Source: Paraburkholderia fungorum (lineage in GTDB: Bacteria > Pseudomonadota > Gammaproteobacteria > Burkholderiales > Burkholderiaceae). From it: a stretch of 64,000 nucleotides of DNA. Below the pieces are notes generated by a model. It was not told the DNA's origin, did no database searches, and worked only from the letters and a program-made list of their open reading frames with translations. The stretch spans positions 62,001 to 126,000 of the forward strand of contig NZ_CADFGE010000017.1 of the NCBI RefSeq assembly GCF_902833645.1, given 5' to 3'. The position numbers and the translations under genes were made by a program. Of the stretch, positions 27,871-34,959 are shown piece after piece. Numbering within the stretch: position 1 is the first letter of the stretch; each line of letters starts with the position of its first letter.

Positions 27871-27948
27871 GTGCTTCAAATTGCTAATTTTTCGTTGTTT
27901 TACTACACTTGCGGAAACCTCTTGCCGCTCCCTACCGAACATCCATGA
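27871..27948 (+). CDS. Possible 25-residue leader peptide upstream of pbpG
   Basis: GTG 27871 lies nine bases after a strong AAGGAG. The frame reads VLQIANFSLFYYTCG... and stops at TGA 27946-27948, which overlaps the pbpG ATG (ATGA). pbpG itself has no ribosome site, so this frame could feed ribosomes to it by coupling. Against this, a promoter-like pair TTGCTA (27881) - 17 bases - TACACT (27904) lies inside the frame. Coding status is uncertain. Confidence 0.3.
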   Translation: MLQIANFSLFYYTCGNLLPLPTEHP

Positions 27949-29138
27949 AAACCGACATGTTTTCGTCGCTAAAAGTGATCCACGGCGCGGCCCGTAGCAC
28001 CGCTCTGTCGGTGGCCGCCTCCATGGTCATCGCGGCGGCGTTCGCCACGCCCGTCAGCACTTTTGCCGCCACGCCCGCTACACCCGCCACCAAGGCGAAA
28101 ACTTCCAAACACGCGAAAGCAGCCAAAAAGCCTGCCGTGGCCACTGCCAGCAAGGTGTCAGGCAAGAAGGCCGTGAACGGCGCTGCCGCGAAGACCGTGG
28201 CCGCCGCGGGCGACGATGCTCCGCGCGCGAGTGTCAAGCGCAAGCGCGTGACGTACACGTCGAACGGCCGCCACCATTCGGTGGTGCGTCGCGTCGCGTA
28301 CGAACCGCGTCCGCCTACCGTCGGCCAGGCTTTCGGTCTGCACGAAACGCCGGACGCGCTGATGCTGCGCTCAAGCGTTGCCTACGTGGTCGACCAGAAT
28401 AGCGGCGAGTCGCTGTTCGACAAGAATTCGCGCGCCGTGGTGCCGATCGCATCGATCACCAAGCTGATGACCGCGATGGTGGTGCTCGATTCGAAAGAGC
28501 CGATGACCGACCAGATCGAAGTCACCGACGAAGACCGCGACTACGAGAAGAACACCGGCTCGCGTCTGTCAGTGGGTTCGGTACTCTCGCGTGAAGACAT
28601 GCTGCACATCGCGCTGATGGCTTCGGAAAACCGCGCGGCCGCTGCGCTGTCGCGTTATTTCCCGGGCGGCCGTCCGGCCTTCCTCGCGGCAATGAATGCG
28701 AAGGCCAAGCAACTCGGCATGACCGACACGCACTTCGAGAACCCCACGGGTTTGACGAGCCAGAACGTGTCGAGCGCACGCGACCTCGTGAAGATGGTCA
28801 ACGCGGCGTATCAATATCCGCTGATCCGCAAGTTCTCGACCGATCATAGCTACGAGGTCTACACGGGCAAGCGTTCGCTGGCGTACAACAGCACCAATGC
28901 ATTGGTGCGCAACCCGACGTGGGACATCGGCCTGCAAAAGACCGGTTTCATCAACGAAGCGGGCGAGTGCCTCGTGATGCAGGCGACCATTCACGGCCGT
29001 CCGATGATCATGGTGTTGCTCGACTCGTCGGGTAAGTATTCGCGCTTTGCGGACGCGACGCGTCTGCGCACGTGGCTCGACAACGGTGGCGATCAGCCAC
29101 GCATCACCAGTGCGGATGCCGGCGGCGCGGGTACCTGA
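27945..29138 (+). CDS. pbpG: D-alanyl-D-alanine endopeptidase (PBP7-type, S11)
   Basis: 397 residues from ATG 27945. A signal peptide (hydrophobic core TALSVAASMVIAAAF, cleavage near TFAAT) is followed by a Lys/Ala-rich linker of about 100 residues and then an S11 transpeptidase-like domain. Catalytic motifs: Ser170-x-x-Lys173 (SITK), SEN at 227-229 and KTG at 332-334. The family cleaves D-Ala-mDAP cross-links in peptidoglycan in the periplasm. The basic linker is longer than in E. coli PBP7 and may bind the wall. The start lacks a ribosome site but overlaps the stop of a possible leader frame. Confidence 0.92.
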   Translation: MKTDMFSSLKVIHGAARSTALSVAASMVIAAAFATPVSTFAATPATPATKAKTSKHAKAAKKPAVATASKVSGKKAVNGAAAKTVAAAGDDAPRASVKRKRVTYTSNGRHHSVVRRVAYEPRPPTVGQAFGLHETPDALMLRSSVAYVVDQNSGESLFDKNSRAVVPIASITKLMTAMVVLDSKEPMTDQIEVTDEDRDYEKNTGSRLSVGSVLSREDMLHIALMASENRAAAALSRYFPGGRPAFLAAMNAKAKQLGMTDTHFENPTGLTSQNVSSARDLVKMVNAAYQYPLIRKFSTDHSYEVYTGKRSLAYNSTNALVRNPTWDIGLQKTGFINEAGECLVMQATIHGRPMIMVLLDSSGKYSRFADATRLRTWLDNGGDQPRITSADAGGAGT

Positions 29139-29182
29139 AGCCGCTTACATCTTCTGGCAGCCGGTTTTCGAACCGGCTAGAA

Positions 29183-29211
29183 AAAAAGCCTCGCATTCGC
29201 GAGGCTTTTTT
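29183..29211. terminator. Bidirectional terminator between pbpG and iclR-type gene
   Basis: AAAAAGCCTCGC / GCGAGGCTTTTT stem with an ATTC loop and A/T flanks on both sides. It serves pbpG on plus and the IclR gene on minus. Confidence 0.92.
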
Positions 29212-29242
29212 ATTGAACCGCAGGAGCGCCACAACCGCACGC

Positions 29243-30043
29243 TTATGCGTGCTGTGGACGCTCCTGCTGTATCTGCGGGCGATAACCGAGCGACGCGGAA
29301 ATCAGCAACGCCGTCTGGCTGAGTTGTGCCAGCCACGAATCCTGTAAGCGATCCGCCGGGGCGGACAGCGACAGGCCGGCAACCAGCTTGCCGGTGTCGT
29401 CGTAAATCCCCGCTGCGATACAGCGCACGCCCAGCTCCAGTTCTTCGTTATCGCGCGCACACGCCTGTTGACGCACGTGCGACAGTTCGCGTTCGAGTTT
29501 GGTCAGATCGGTGATGCTGTTCTGCGTATGGCCGGACAGGCCGGTACGCGTGGCATAAGCCCGCACGCGGGTCGATTCGTCCGCAGCGAGGAACAGCTTG
29601 CCCACCGAGGTCAGATGCAGCGGCGCGCGACCGCCGATCGCCCGTACCACCTGCATGCCGGAGCGCTCGGAGTAGGCCCGTTCTATATAGACGATTTCGT
29701 CGCCCTGGCGCACCGACAGGTTCACCGTCTGCCCGGTTTGGCGGTGCAGTTCGCGCATCGGCGTGAGCGCCGCGTCGCGTACCGAGAGCCGCGCCTTCAC
29801 CAGGTTGCCCAGTTCGAGCAGGCGCATGCCGAGGCGGTAGGTGCCGGGGTCCGACCGGTCGACCAGCCGGCACATCACCATGTCGTTCAGGATGCGGTGC
29901 GCGGTGGACGGATGCAGCTCCGTACGGATGGCAAGTTCTTTCAGGCTGACCGGGTCGCTATGCGCAGCAAGAGCATCGAGCAAGCGCATCATGCGTTCGA
30001 TCACCTGGATCGACGTTTTGGGATCCGGGTTCGTATCGCTCAT
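29243..30043 (-). CDS. IclR family transcriptional regulator
   Basis: 266 residues from ATG 30043 (a TTG at 30067 is an alternative; neither has a clear ribosome site). Winged HTH at about residues 20-75 (SLKELAIRTELHPSTAHRILND). The C-terminal effector domain has GDEIVYIERAYSERSG, GRAPLHLTSVGKLFLA and the conserved RDNEELELGVRCIAAGIYDD block. It is divergent from lutA-lutB with a TTGGAA-N6-TTCCAA palindrome in between, so local control of lactate oxidation genes is the simplest inference. The ligand is unknown. Confidence 0.92.
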   Translation of the reverse strand: MSDTNPDPKTSIQVIERMMRLLDALAAHSDPVSLKELAIRTELHPSTAHRILNDMVMCRLVDRSDPGTYRLGMRLLELGNLVKARLSVRDAALTPMRELHRQTGQTVNLSVRQGDEIVYIERAYSERSGMQVVRAIGGRAPLHLTSVGKLFLAADESTRVRAYATRTGLSGHTQNSITDLTKLERELSHVRQQACARDNEELELGVRCIAAGIYDDTGKLVAGLSLSAPADRLQDSWLAQLSQTALLISASLGYRPQIQQERPQHA

Positions 30044-30114
30044 GGGAGGAATCGGTTGACGCGTCAAACAGCGGAAATTGATTGTATCCCGTATTGTGAA
30101 AAGAAGGAAAGCGG

Positions 30115-30132
30115 TTGGAAGCGCTATTCCAA
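30115..30132. promoter_or_regulatory. IclR-type operator candidate
   Basis: TTGGAA-GCGCTA-TTCCAA, a perfect palindrome in the divergent IclR/lutA region. It resembles the E. coli IclR consensus TGGAAATNATTTCCA, with spacing one base longer. Confidence 0.6.
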
Positions 30133-30166
30133 TTTAACGTGGCATTCGTCCTATGCCTTCCGGCCG

Positions 30167-30195
30167 TTGGTATTGTGCGCTAAACAGCGGATAAT
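30167..30195 (+). promoter_or_regulatory. Predicted promoter of lutA-lutB
   Basis: TTGGTA (30167-30172) and GATAAT (30190-30195) with a 17-base spacer, 35 bases downstream of the palindrome. The mRNA would start near 30202, close to the AAGGAGGG ribosome site. Confidence 0.55.
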
Positions 30196-30222
30196 CAGGG
30201 ACGTTTTCCCGAAGGAGGGCTC

Positions 30223-30945
30223 ATGCGAGTCGGATTGTTCGTCACCTGCCTGATTGACCTGATGCGTCCGGAGATCGGTTTTTCGGTCATCAAGCTGATC
30301 GAAGGCGCCGGTTTCGAGGTGATGGTGCCGCCTGCGCAAACCTGCTGTGGGCAGCCTGCATACAACTCGGGTGAGCGGCGCATCGCACGCGATCTGGCCG
30401 AGAAGACCATGCGCGAGTTCGAACAATTCGACTACATCGTGGTGCCCTCCGGCTCCTGCGGCGGCATGATCCGTGTGCATTACGGCGATCTGTTCGCGGA
30501 CGATCCCGAGTTGATGAACCGCTTTGGCCGCTTGCGGGCCAAGGTGTTCGAGCTGACCGATTTCCTCGTCAATGTGGCTAGGGTGCAATTGCAGCCAGGC
30601 GAGTTCTCGGGCCATGTGACTTATCACGATTCCTGTTCGGGGCTGCGCGAACTCGGCGTCAAGGCGCAGCCGCGCGCGTTGCTGGCGCAGGTGGGCGTGG
30701 CGGTGACCGAAATGAAGGATTGCGAGCACTGTTGCGGCTTTGGTGGCACCTTCGCAATCAAGTACGGCGACATCTCGACCGCGATCGTCGACGAGAAATG
30801 CGCGAATATCGGTGCGAGCGGCGCCGGCACGGTGGTGCTCGGCGACCTCGGCTGCATGCTCAATATTGAAGGCCGCCTGCGGCGCACGGGCGACACCACC
30901 ACCCGCGTGCTGCACATCGCCCAGGTGCTGGCGGGCGACGCGTAA
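30223..30945 (+). CDS. lutA: L-lactate oxidation (Fe-S)-binding protein LutA/LldE
   Basis: 240 residues; excellent ribosome site AAGGAGGGCTC before ATG. Two cysteine-rich CCG motifs typical of this heterodisulfide-reductase-like family: QTCCGQPAYNSG near residue 42 and CEHCCGFGGTF near 172, plus SGSCGG and HDSCSG. LutA works with LutB and normally LutC in flavin-independent oxidation of L-lactate to pyruvate at the cytoplasmic side. It is followed by lutB after 94 bases. An IclR regulator lies divergent. A glycolate-oxidase GlcF-like role is less likely given the LutB partner. Confidence 0.9.
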   Translation: MRVGLFVTCLIDLMRPEIGFSVIKLIEGAGFEVMVPPAQTCCGQPAYNSGERRIARDLAEKTMREFEQFDYIVVPSGSCGGMIRVHYGDLFADDPELMNRFGRLRAKVFELTDFLVNVARVQLQPGEFSGHVTYHDSCSGLRELGVKAQPRALLAQVGVAVTEMKDCEHCCGFGGTFAIKYGDISTAIVDEKCANIGASGAGTVVLGDLGCMLNIEGRLRRTGDTTTRVLHIAQVLAGDA

Positions 30946-31039
30946 GAAGCGTCGCGGCGCCCCAGTACGCGCTTGATTCGAGACACGCCATTTCAGGCGC
31001 GTCATTCGCGCACCCCAGTCGAATTCGCTCAAGGCTGCC

Positions 31040-32464
31040 ATGCAAGTCCAATCGATGCATTTCAAGGCCCGCGCGGGCCAAAAACTCGCCGACCAGCGTT
31101 TGCAGCAGAACCTCAGCAAGCTGTCGACCAAGTTCGTGTCGGCGCGCGCCGCGTCCATGACCGCGATCGATTTTTCCGCCACCCGTGCCGCGCTCAAGGA
31201 GCGCCGCAATCGCGCGCTGGAAAATCTCGATGTCTGGCTCGAGACCTTCGAACGCGAAGCGGCCCGGCGCGGCGTAACGGTGTTGTTCGCCGAGACGACG
31301 CAGGAGGCCGCGCGCCTCGTCGGCGATATTGCGCGCCGGCACGAGGTGAAGAAGGTGATCAAGACCAAGTCGATGGTCACCGAGGAAATGCGCCTGAACG
31401 AGGTGTTGGGGCAGATGGGCGTGCAGTCGATCGAAACCGATCTGGGCGAATACATTCTGCAGATCAACGACAACGAGCCTCCCAGCCACATCATTGCGCC
31501 GGTCGTCCATAAAGATAAGGACGAGATCGCCGATCTTTTCGCGAAAACGCACGACCGGCCGCGCCTGACCGAGATCACGGACATGACCCGCGAAGCGCGC
31601 GAGATGCTGCGCCCGCACTTCATGAGCGCGGATATGGGCGTAACAGGTGGCAACTTCGTAGTGGCCGAGACGGGTTCGGTCGTGCTGGTCACGAACGAGG
31701 GCAACGAAGGCATGTGCACGGTGATGCCGCGCGTGCATGTGGCCGTGACCGGCATCGAGAAAGTGTTGCCAACGCTGGAAGATCTGGCGACGGCGATGCG
31801 CCTCTTGCCGCGTTCGGCCACCGGCCAGGCAAGCTCGAATTATTTTTCATTGCTGACCGGGCCGCGTGGCGCGGGCGATCAGGACGGTCCCGAGCATATG
31901 TACGTGGTGCTGGTCGACGGCGGCCGCACGGGGCTGATCGGCGGCGATTTCCAGGACATGCTCCGCTGTATCCGCTGCGGCGCCTGCATGAACCACTGCC
32001 CGGTGTATCAGAAGGTGGGTGGTCATGCCTACGGTTGGGTTTATCCGGGGCCGATGGGCTCGGTGTTGACGCCGAGCTACGTCGGGATCGACAAGGCGCT
32101 GGATCTGCCTCAGGCGGCAACGTTGTGCGGTGAATGCAACAGCGTATGTCCGGTGGGCATTCCCTTGTCCGATTTGCTGCGCAAGCTGCGCAAGCTGCGC
32201 GAGAAGCAGGTCGAGCGCCGGCTGCGACCGTGGCGCGAGCGGCTAGGGTTTGCCGTGTGGGGTTTCCTCGCGCTGCACCCGGATGCTTATGCGCTTCTCA
32301 CCAAGCTGGCGGTTCGTGTGCTGGAACAAATGGGCGGCCGGAATCGTTCGATCGCCAAACTGCCGTTGGGTGGTGCGGGTTGGACCAATACGCGCGACAT
32401 GCCGGCGCCGGTTGGCCGTACCTTCAGAGAACTTTACGCCGCACAACGCAGCCATATTGGCTGA
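31040..32464 (+). CDS. lutB: L-lactate oxidation iron-sulfur protein LutB/LldF
   Basis: 474 residues. An LUD domain fills about residues 70-300 (KVIKTKSMVTEEMRLNEVL, FVVAETGSVVLVTNEGN). Two ferredoxin-type 4Fe-4S motifs follow (CIRCGACMNHCPVY near 312 and CGECNSVCPVGIP near 361). The C-terminal part is Arg-rich with a DUF3390-like end (AKLPLGGAGWTNTRDMP). It carries electrons from lactate oxidation. Start ATG 31040 has only a weak ribosome site; other in-frame starts lie inside conserved sequence. No lutC follows: the next gene is on the other strand. Confidence 0.92.
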   Translation: MQVQSMHFKARAGQKLADQRLQQNLSKLSTKFVSARAASMTAIDFSATRAALKERRNRALENLDVWLETFEREAARRGVTVLFAETTQEAARLVGDIARRHEVKKVIKTKSMVTEEMRLNEVLGQMGVQSIETDLGEYILQINDNEPPSHIIAPVVHKDKDEIADLFAKTHDRPRLTEITDMTREAREMLRPHFMSADMGVTGGNFVVAETGSVVLVTNEGNEGMCTVMPRVHVAVTGIEKVLPTLEDLATAMRLLPRSATGQASSNYFSLLTGPRGAGDQDGPEHMYVVLVDGGRTGLIGGDFQDMLRCIRCGACMNHCPVYQKVGGHAYGWVYPGPMGSVLTPSYVGIDKALDLPQAATLCGECNSVCPVGIPLSDLLRKLRKLREKQVERRLRPWRERLGFAVWGFLALHPDAYALLTKLAVRVLEQMGGRNRSIAKLPLGGAGWTNTRDMPAPVGRTFRELYAAQRSHIG

Positions 32465-32518
32465 GCGGGCAAGGCGTGCGGCTGGATTGCGCCAACGCCT
32501 GCCCGCCGCGTTGCCGGG

Positions 32519-33097
32519 TCAGTGGTCCGACATGCCGGGCTGGCGGCCGTAAGAACCTCTAGCCGAGGCATTGCCGCCGTTGCCGCGCCCGCCGCCATTA
32601 CCTCCGTTACCTGCCTGCTGGGGTGGAGGCGACGGCGGACTGCCTGCGCCGGGGCGTGGCGCATTCGACCCGCTCGGTCCTCTCGGACCACCCACGGCGC
32701 CTTGAGGCGGCGGCCCCCCGCGTGGACCGGCGCCATTTGGCTGACCATGCCAGCCGCCGTTATCGCCGCGATTTCCGCTGTTTCCATAGTTGCCGTTATT
32801 CGGCCGGCCCCGATCCGGATAACCCGGGTAGCCCCGATATCCGGGTCCTGGCCCCGGTCCGTAATAGCGGCCCGGTCCGTCGTAGTAACCCGGCCCTGAG
32901 TAATTGCCGTAGCCCATGTAGACACTGGTTTGCGGCACAACCGGCACACCCGTGGCGTAGCCGTCGTAACTGCCATAGTCGTTGTAGCCGCCGCCATAGC
33001 CGTTGCCGTTCATGGCTGTGCCGTCAGGATAGACGGCACAGCCGCCTAGCAATGCGGCAGCGACGGCCAGACCTGCGAGTGGAGCAATAGGTTTCAT
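32519..33097 (-). CDS. Gly/Tyr/Pro-rich lipoprotein
   Basis: 192 residues. The signal peptide ends in a lipobox LLGGC (Cys20), so the product should be a lipid-anchored envelope protein. The mature part is entirely low complexity: Gly/Tyr/Asn repeats (YGGGYNDYGSYDGY), a Pro/Gly/Tyr stretch, then Gly/Asn/Pro to the end. No enzymatic motif is seen. It is a single gene, convergent with lutB. Similar in style to the shorter lipoprotein at 59.5-59.9 kb. Function unknown. Confidence 0.75.
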   Translation of the reverse strand: MKPIAPLAGLAVAAALLGGCAVYPDGTAMNGNGYGGGYNDYGSYDGYATGVPVVPQTSVYMGYGNYSGPGYYDGPGRYYGPGPGPGYRGYPGYPDRGRPNNGNYGNSGNRGDNGGWHGQPNGAGPRGGPPPQGAVGGPRGPSGSNAPRPGAGSPPSPPPQQAGNGGNGGGRGNGGNASARGSYGRQPGMSDH

Positions 33098-33365
33098 TTG
33101 GACGACCAGTGCGAAGTTTTCATTTCCGTAAGACAGCTATTATCGCCAACCGTCGCACTAGCTTTGTATGCGTTTGTAAGGACTTCTCTTTTACGCCACG
33201 ACGTACGTCAACGTTGTGCACGGCAAGCCGGTCAACGGACTGTTCCATCCAGCGCAACGCTGTATCTCGTCCCTATGGGTTTTTCCCGATTGTGAATTCC
33301 TATAGCATTTCGACTGGGCATAGTGCGTCACGAGCGTACGAGCCCCAATCGGAGAAACAAACATC

Positions 33366-33605
33366 ATGAAAAAGATAATATCGGTGTACTGGCCCCTCGC
33401 CATCGTTGTGCCGCTTGCTGCGGCAGCCTATCTGCACATTTGCGGCAATGAGGCTATGCGTTCGTCGCAAGCGCCGCTCGCGGCCGATCAACTGACCGCG
33501 GAACTGGCTCGTGCCGTCTCGTACGGCATGGTCGACAGCACGGCGACGCTGCCGGCCAAACCCATGCGCGCCGTCACGGCAATGCCGCTAGCTGAAGCGT
33601 CTTAA
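33366..33605 (+). CDS. Small membrane or exported protein of unknown function
   Basis: 79 residues. GGAG lies eleven bases before ATG. The N-terminus MKKIISVYWPLAIVVPLAAAAYLHICG is one hydrophobic helix preceded by two lysines, either an uncleaved anchor or a signal sequence. The rest is Ala-rich without motifs. It stands between the lipoprotein gene and the phosphatase. I recognise no family; coding status rests on start signals and the hydrophobic N-terminus. Confidence 0.55.
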   Translation: MKKIISVYWPLAIVVPLAAAAYLHICGNEAMRSSQAPLAADQLTAELARAVSYGMVDSTATLPAKPMRAVTAMPLAEAS

Positions 33606-33717
33606 GTCTCAAGTAACCAGGCGGCCGCCTTCCGGCGCGATTCGGCGCGGCTTTGTATAATCGCGCCACCGTTTCTTAACCGTCGATCCGCGGGCGTTCA
33701 GCGTCCGAAAGCCTCTG

Positions 33718-34215
33718 ATGAAAACCGTGTCCATCTGCTTTGTCTGCCTGGGGAACATTTGCCGTTCGCCAACCGCGGAAGGCGTGATGCGCCGTTTGGT
33801 CGAGGAGGCGAAGCTTGCGGAGCAGATTCTGATCGATTCCGCCGGCACGGGTGACTGGCACATCGGCCAGCCGCCGGACGAGCGCGCGCAAGCCGCCGCC
33901 GGCCGGCGCGGTTATCAGCTTGCTGCGTTGCGCGGGCGTCAGATTGCGGCAGCCGACTTCGAGCGCTTCGATCTGTTGATCGCGATGGATGACAAAAACG
34001 TCGCCGCGCTGCGCCAAGTTTGTCCGGCGCAGCAGCGCGACAAAATCCGCCTGCTGATGGAGTTCGTGCCAGAAGCGGACGGCCGCTGGTCCGGCGCGCG
34101 AGAAGTGGCCGACCCCTATTTCGGCGGCGCCGAGGGCTTCGAGCAGGTGCTGGATCAATGCGAAGCGGCCTGCCGTGGGTTGATCGCAGCGTTGCGGCCC
34201 CAACTGATTGCATAA
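33718..34215 (+). CDS. Low-molecular-weight protein-tyrosine phosphatase
   Basis: 165 residues, the usual size. The P-loop C-x5-R begins at Cys10 (VCLGNICRSPTAEG, Arg16) and the catalytic acid is Asp132 in the ADPYFG motif. It hydrolyses phosphotyrosine in the cytoplasm. No tyrosine kinase or polysaccharide genes are adjacent, so this is the stand-alone housekeeping type that often precedes iscR in Burkholderia (recollection). A consensus TATAAT at 33656-33661 suggests its own promoter. The iscR promoter lies 75 bases downstream of the stop. Confidence 0.94.
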   Translation: MKTVSICFVCLGNICRSPTAEGVMRRLVEEAKLAEQILIDSAGTGDWHIGQPPDERAQAAAGRRGYQLAALRGRQIAAADFERFDLLIAMDDKNVAALRQVCPAQQRDKIRLLMEFVPEADGRWSGAREVADPYFGGAEGFEQVLDQCEAACRGLIAALRPQLIA

Positions 34216-34286
34216 GTCTGCTGGTGGCCGGCATGCGTCGGCTGCGCAATCCAGCAATTAAGCAAATGACCCAATTTGCGATAGGG

Positions 34287-34311
34287 ATACTTGACTAATT
34301 CACTCATGTAT
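34287..34311. promoter_or_regulatory. IscR type 1 binding site 1
   Basis: The 25-base site begins ATACTTGACT, then AATTC, and ends ACTCATGTAT. It fits the E. coli type 1 consensus (ATASYYGACTRWWWYAGTCRRSTAT) at 23 of 25 positions by my count. It spans the -35 hexamer. Confidence 0.8.
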
Positions 34312-34318
34312 TTATACT
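34291..34318 (+). promoter_or_regulatory. Promoter of the isc operon
   Basis: TTGACT (34291-34296) and TATACT (34313-34318) with a 16-base spacer. Start about 34325. Both hexamers lie within predicted IscR boxes, as in the autorepressed E. coli promoter. Confidence 0.75.
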
Positions 34319-34338
34319 TGACCAAACTTGTCGAGAAT
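34314..34338. promoter_or_regulatory. IscR type 1 binding site 2
   Basis: Begins ATACTTGACC and ends TGTCGAGAAT; about 21 of 25 positions fit the type 1 consensus. It spans the -10 and start point and lies two bases after site 1. Confidence 0.7.
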
Positions 34339-34355
34339 TGCGGTTCCCACACCAT

Positions 34356-34886
34356 ATGAGACTCACCACGAAAGGCCGTTTCGCCGTCACGGCGATGATT
34401 GACCTGGCACTGCGCCAGGAGCAGGGCCCGGTGACGCTTGCGGGTATCAGCCAGCGCCAACATATCTCCCTGTCTTATCTCGAGCAGCTGTTTGGCAAGC
34501 TGCGTCGTCACGAAATCGTCGAATCCGTGCGCGGACCCGGCGGCGGCTACAATCTGGCCCGCCGCGCTGAAGACGTGACCGTCGCCGACATCATCATTGC
34601 TGTCGATGAGCCGCTCGACGCCACCCAGTGCGGCGGCAAGGGCTCGTGCGAGGGTACCAAGCAGCACGACGGCCATTGCATGACGCACGAATTGTGGTCG
34701 ACGCTGAACCAGAAAATGGTCGAGTACCTGGATTCGGTTTCCCTGAAAGATCTGGTCGATCAGCAGCGTTCGCGCGAAGGTGCGCCGGCGGTGTTGCGTG
34801 ATCGCCGCAATGAGGCGCCGGCGGTCGAACCTGCTCGCGTCGTGCCGAAAGGGCCTAATTCAGTTTTCAACATGGCCGGTTCCTAG
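34356..34886 (+). CDS. iscR: Fe-S cluster-responsive repressor IscR
   Basis: 176 residues from ATG 34356, giving the standard MRLTTKGRFAVTAM. An Rrf2 winged HTH occupies residues 1-80 (ISLSYLEQLFGKLRRHEIVESVRGPGGGY). The [2Fe-2S] ligands are Cys92, Cys98, Cys108 and probably His111. The loop between the second and third cysteines is four residues longer than in E. coli (Cys104, His107). Holo-IscR represses its own operon; two type 1 boxes sit on the promoter. First gene of the eight-gene isc operon. The C-terminal tail after 140 is not conserved in type. Confidence 0.95.
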   Translation: MRLTTKGRFAVTAMIDLALRQEQGPVTLAGISQRQHISLSYLEQLFGKLRRHEIVESVRGPGGGYNLARRAEDVTVADIIIAVDEPLDATQCGGKGSCEGTKQHDGHCMTHELWSTLNQKMVEYLDSVSLKDLVDQQRSREGAPAVLRDRRNEAPAVEPARVVPKGPNSVFNMAGS

Positions 34887-34959
34887 GCGCGGCAGCTAAG
34901 CACACCGCAGCCTGATCAGAAACCCAGAAGCCAGAGCAATGACGTCCCCGGAGCAATTG

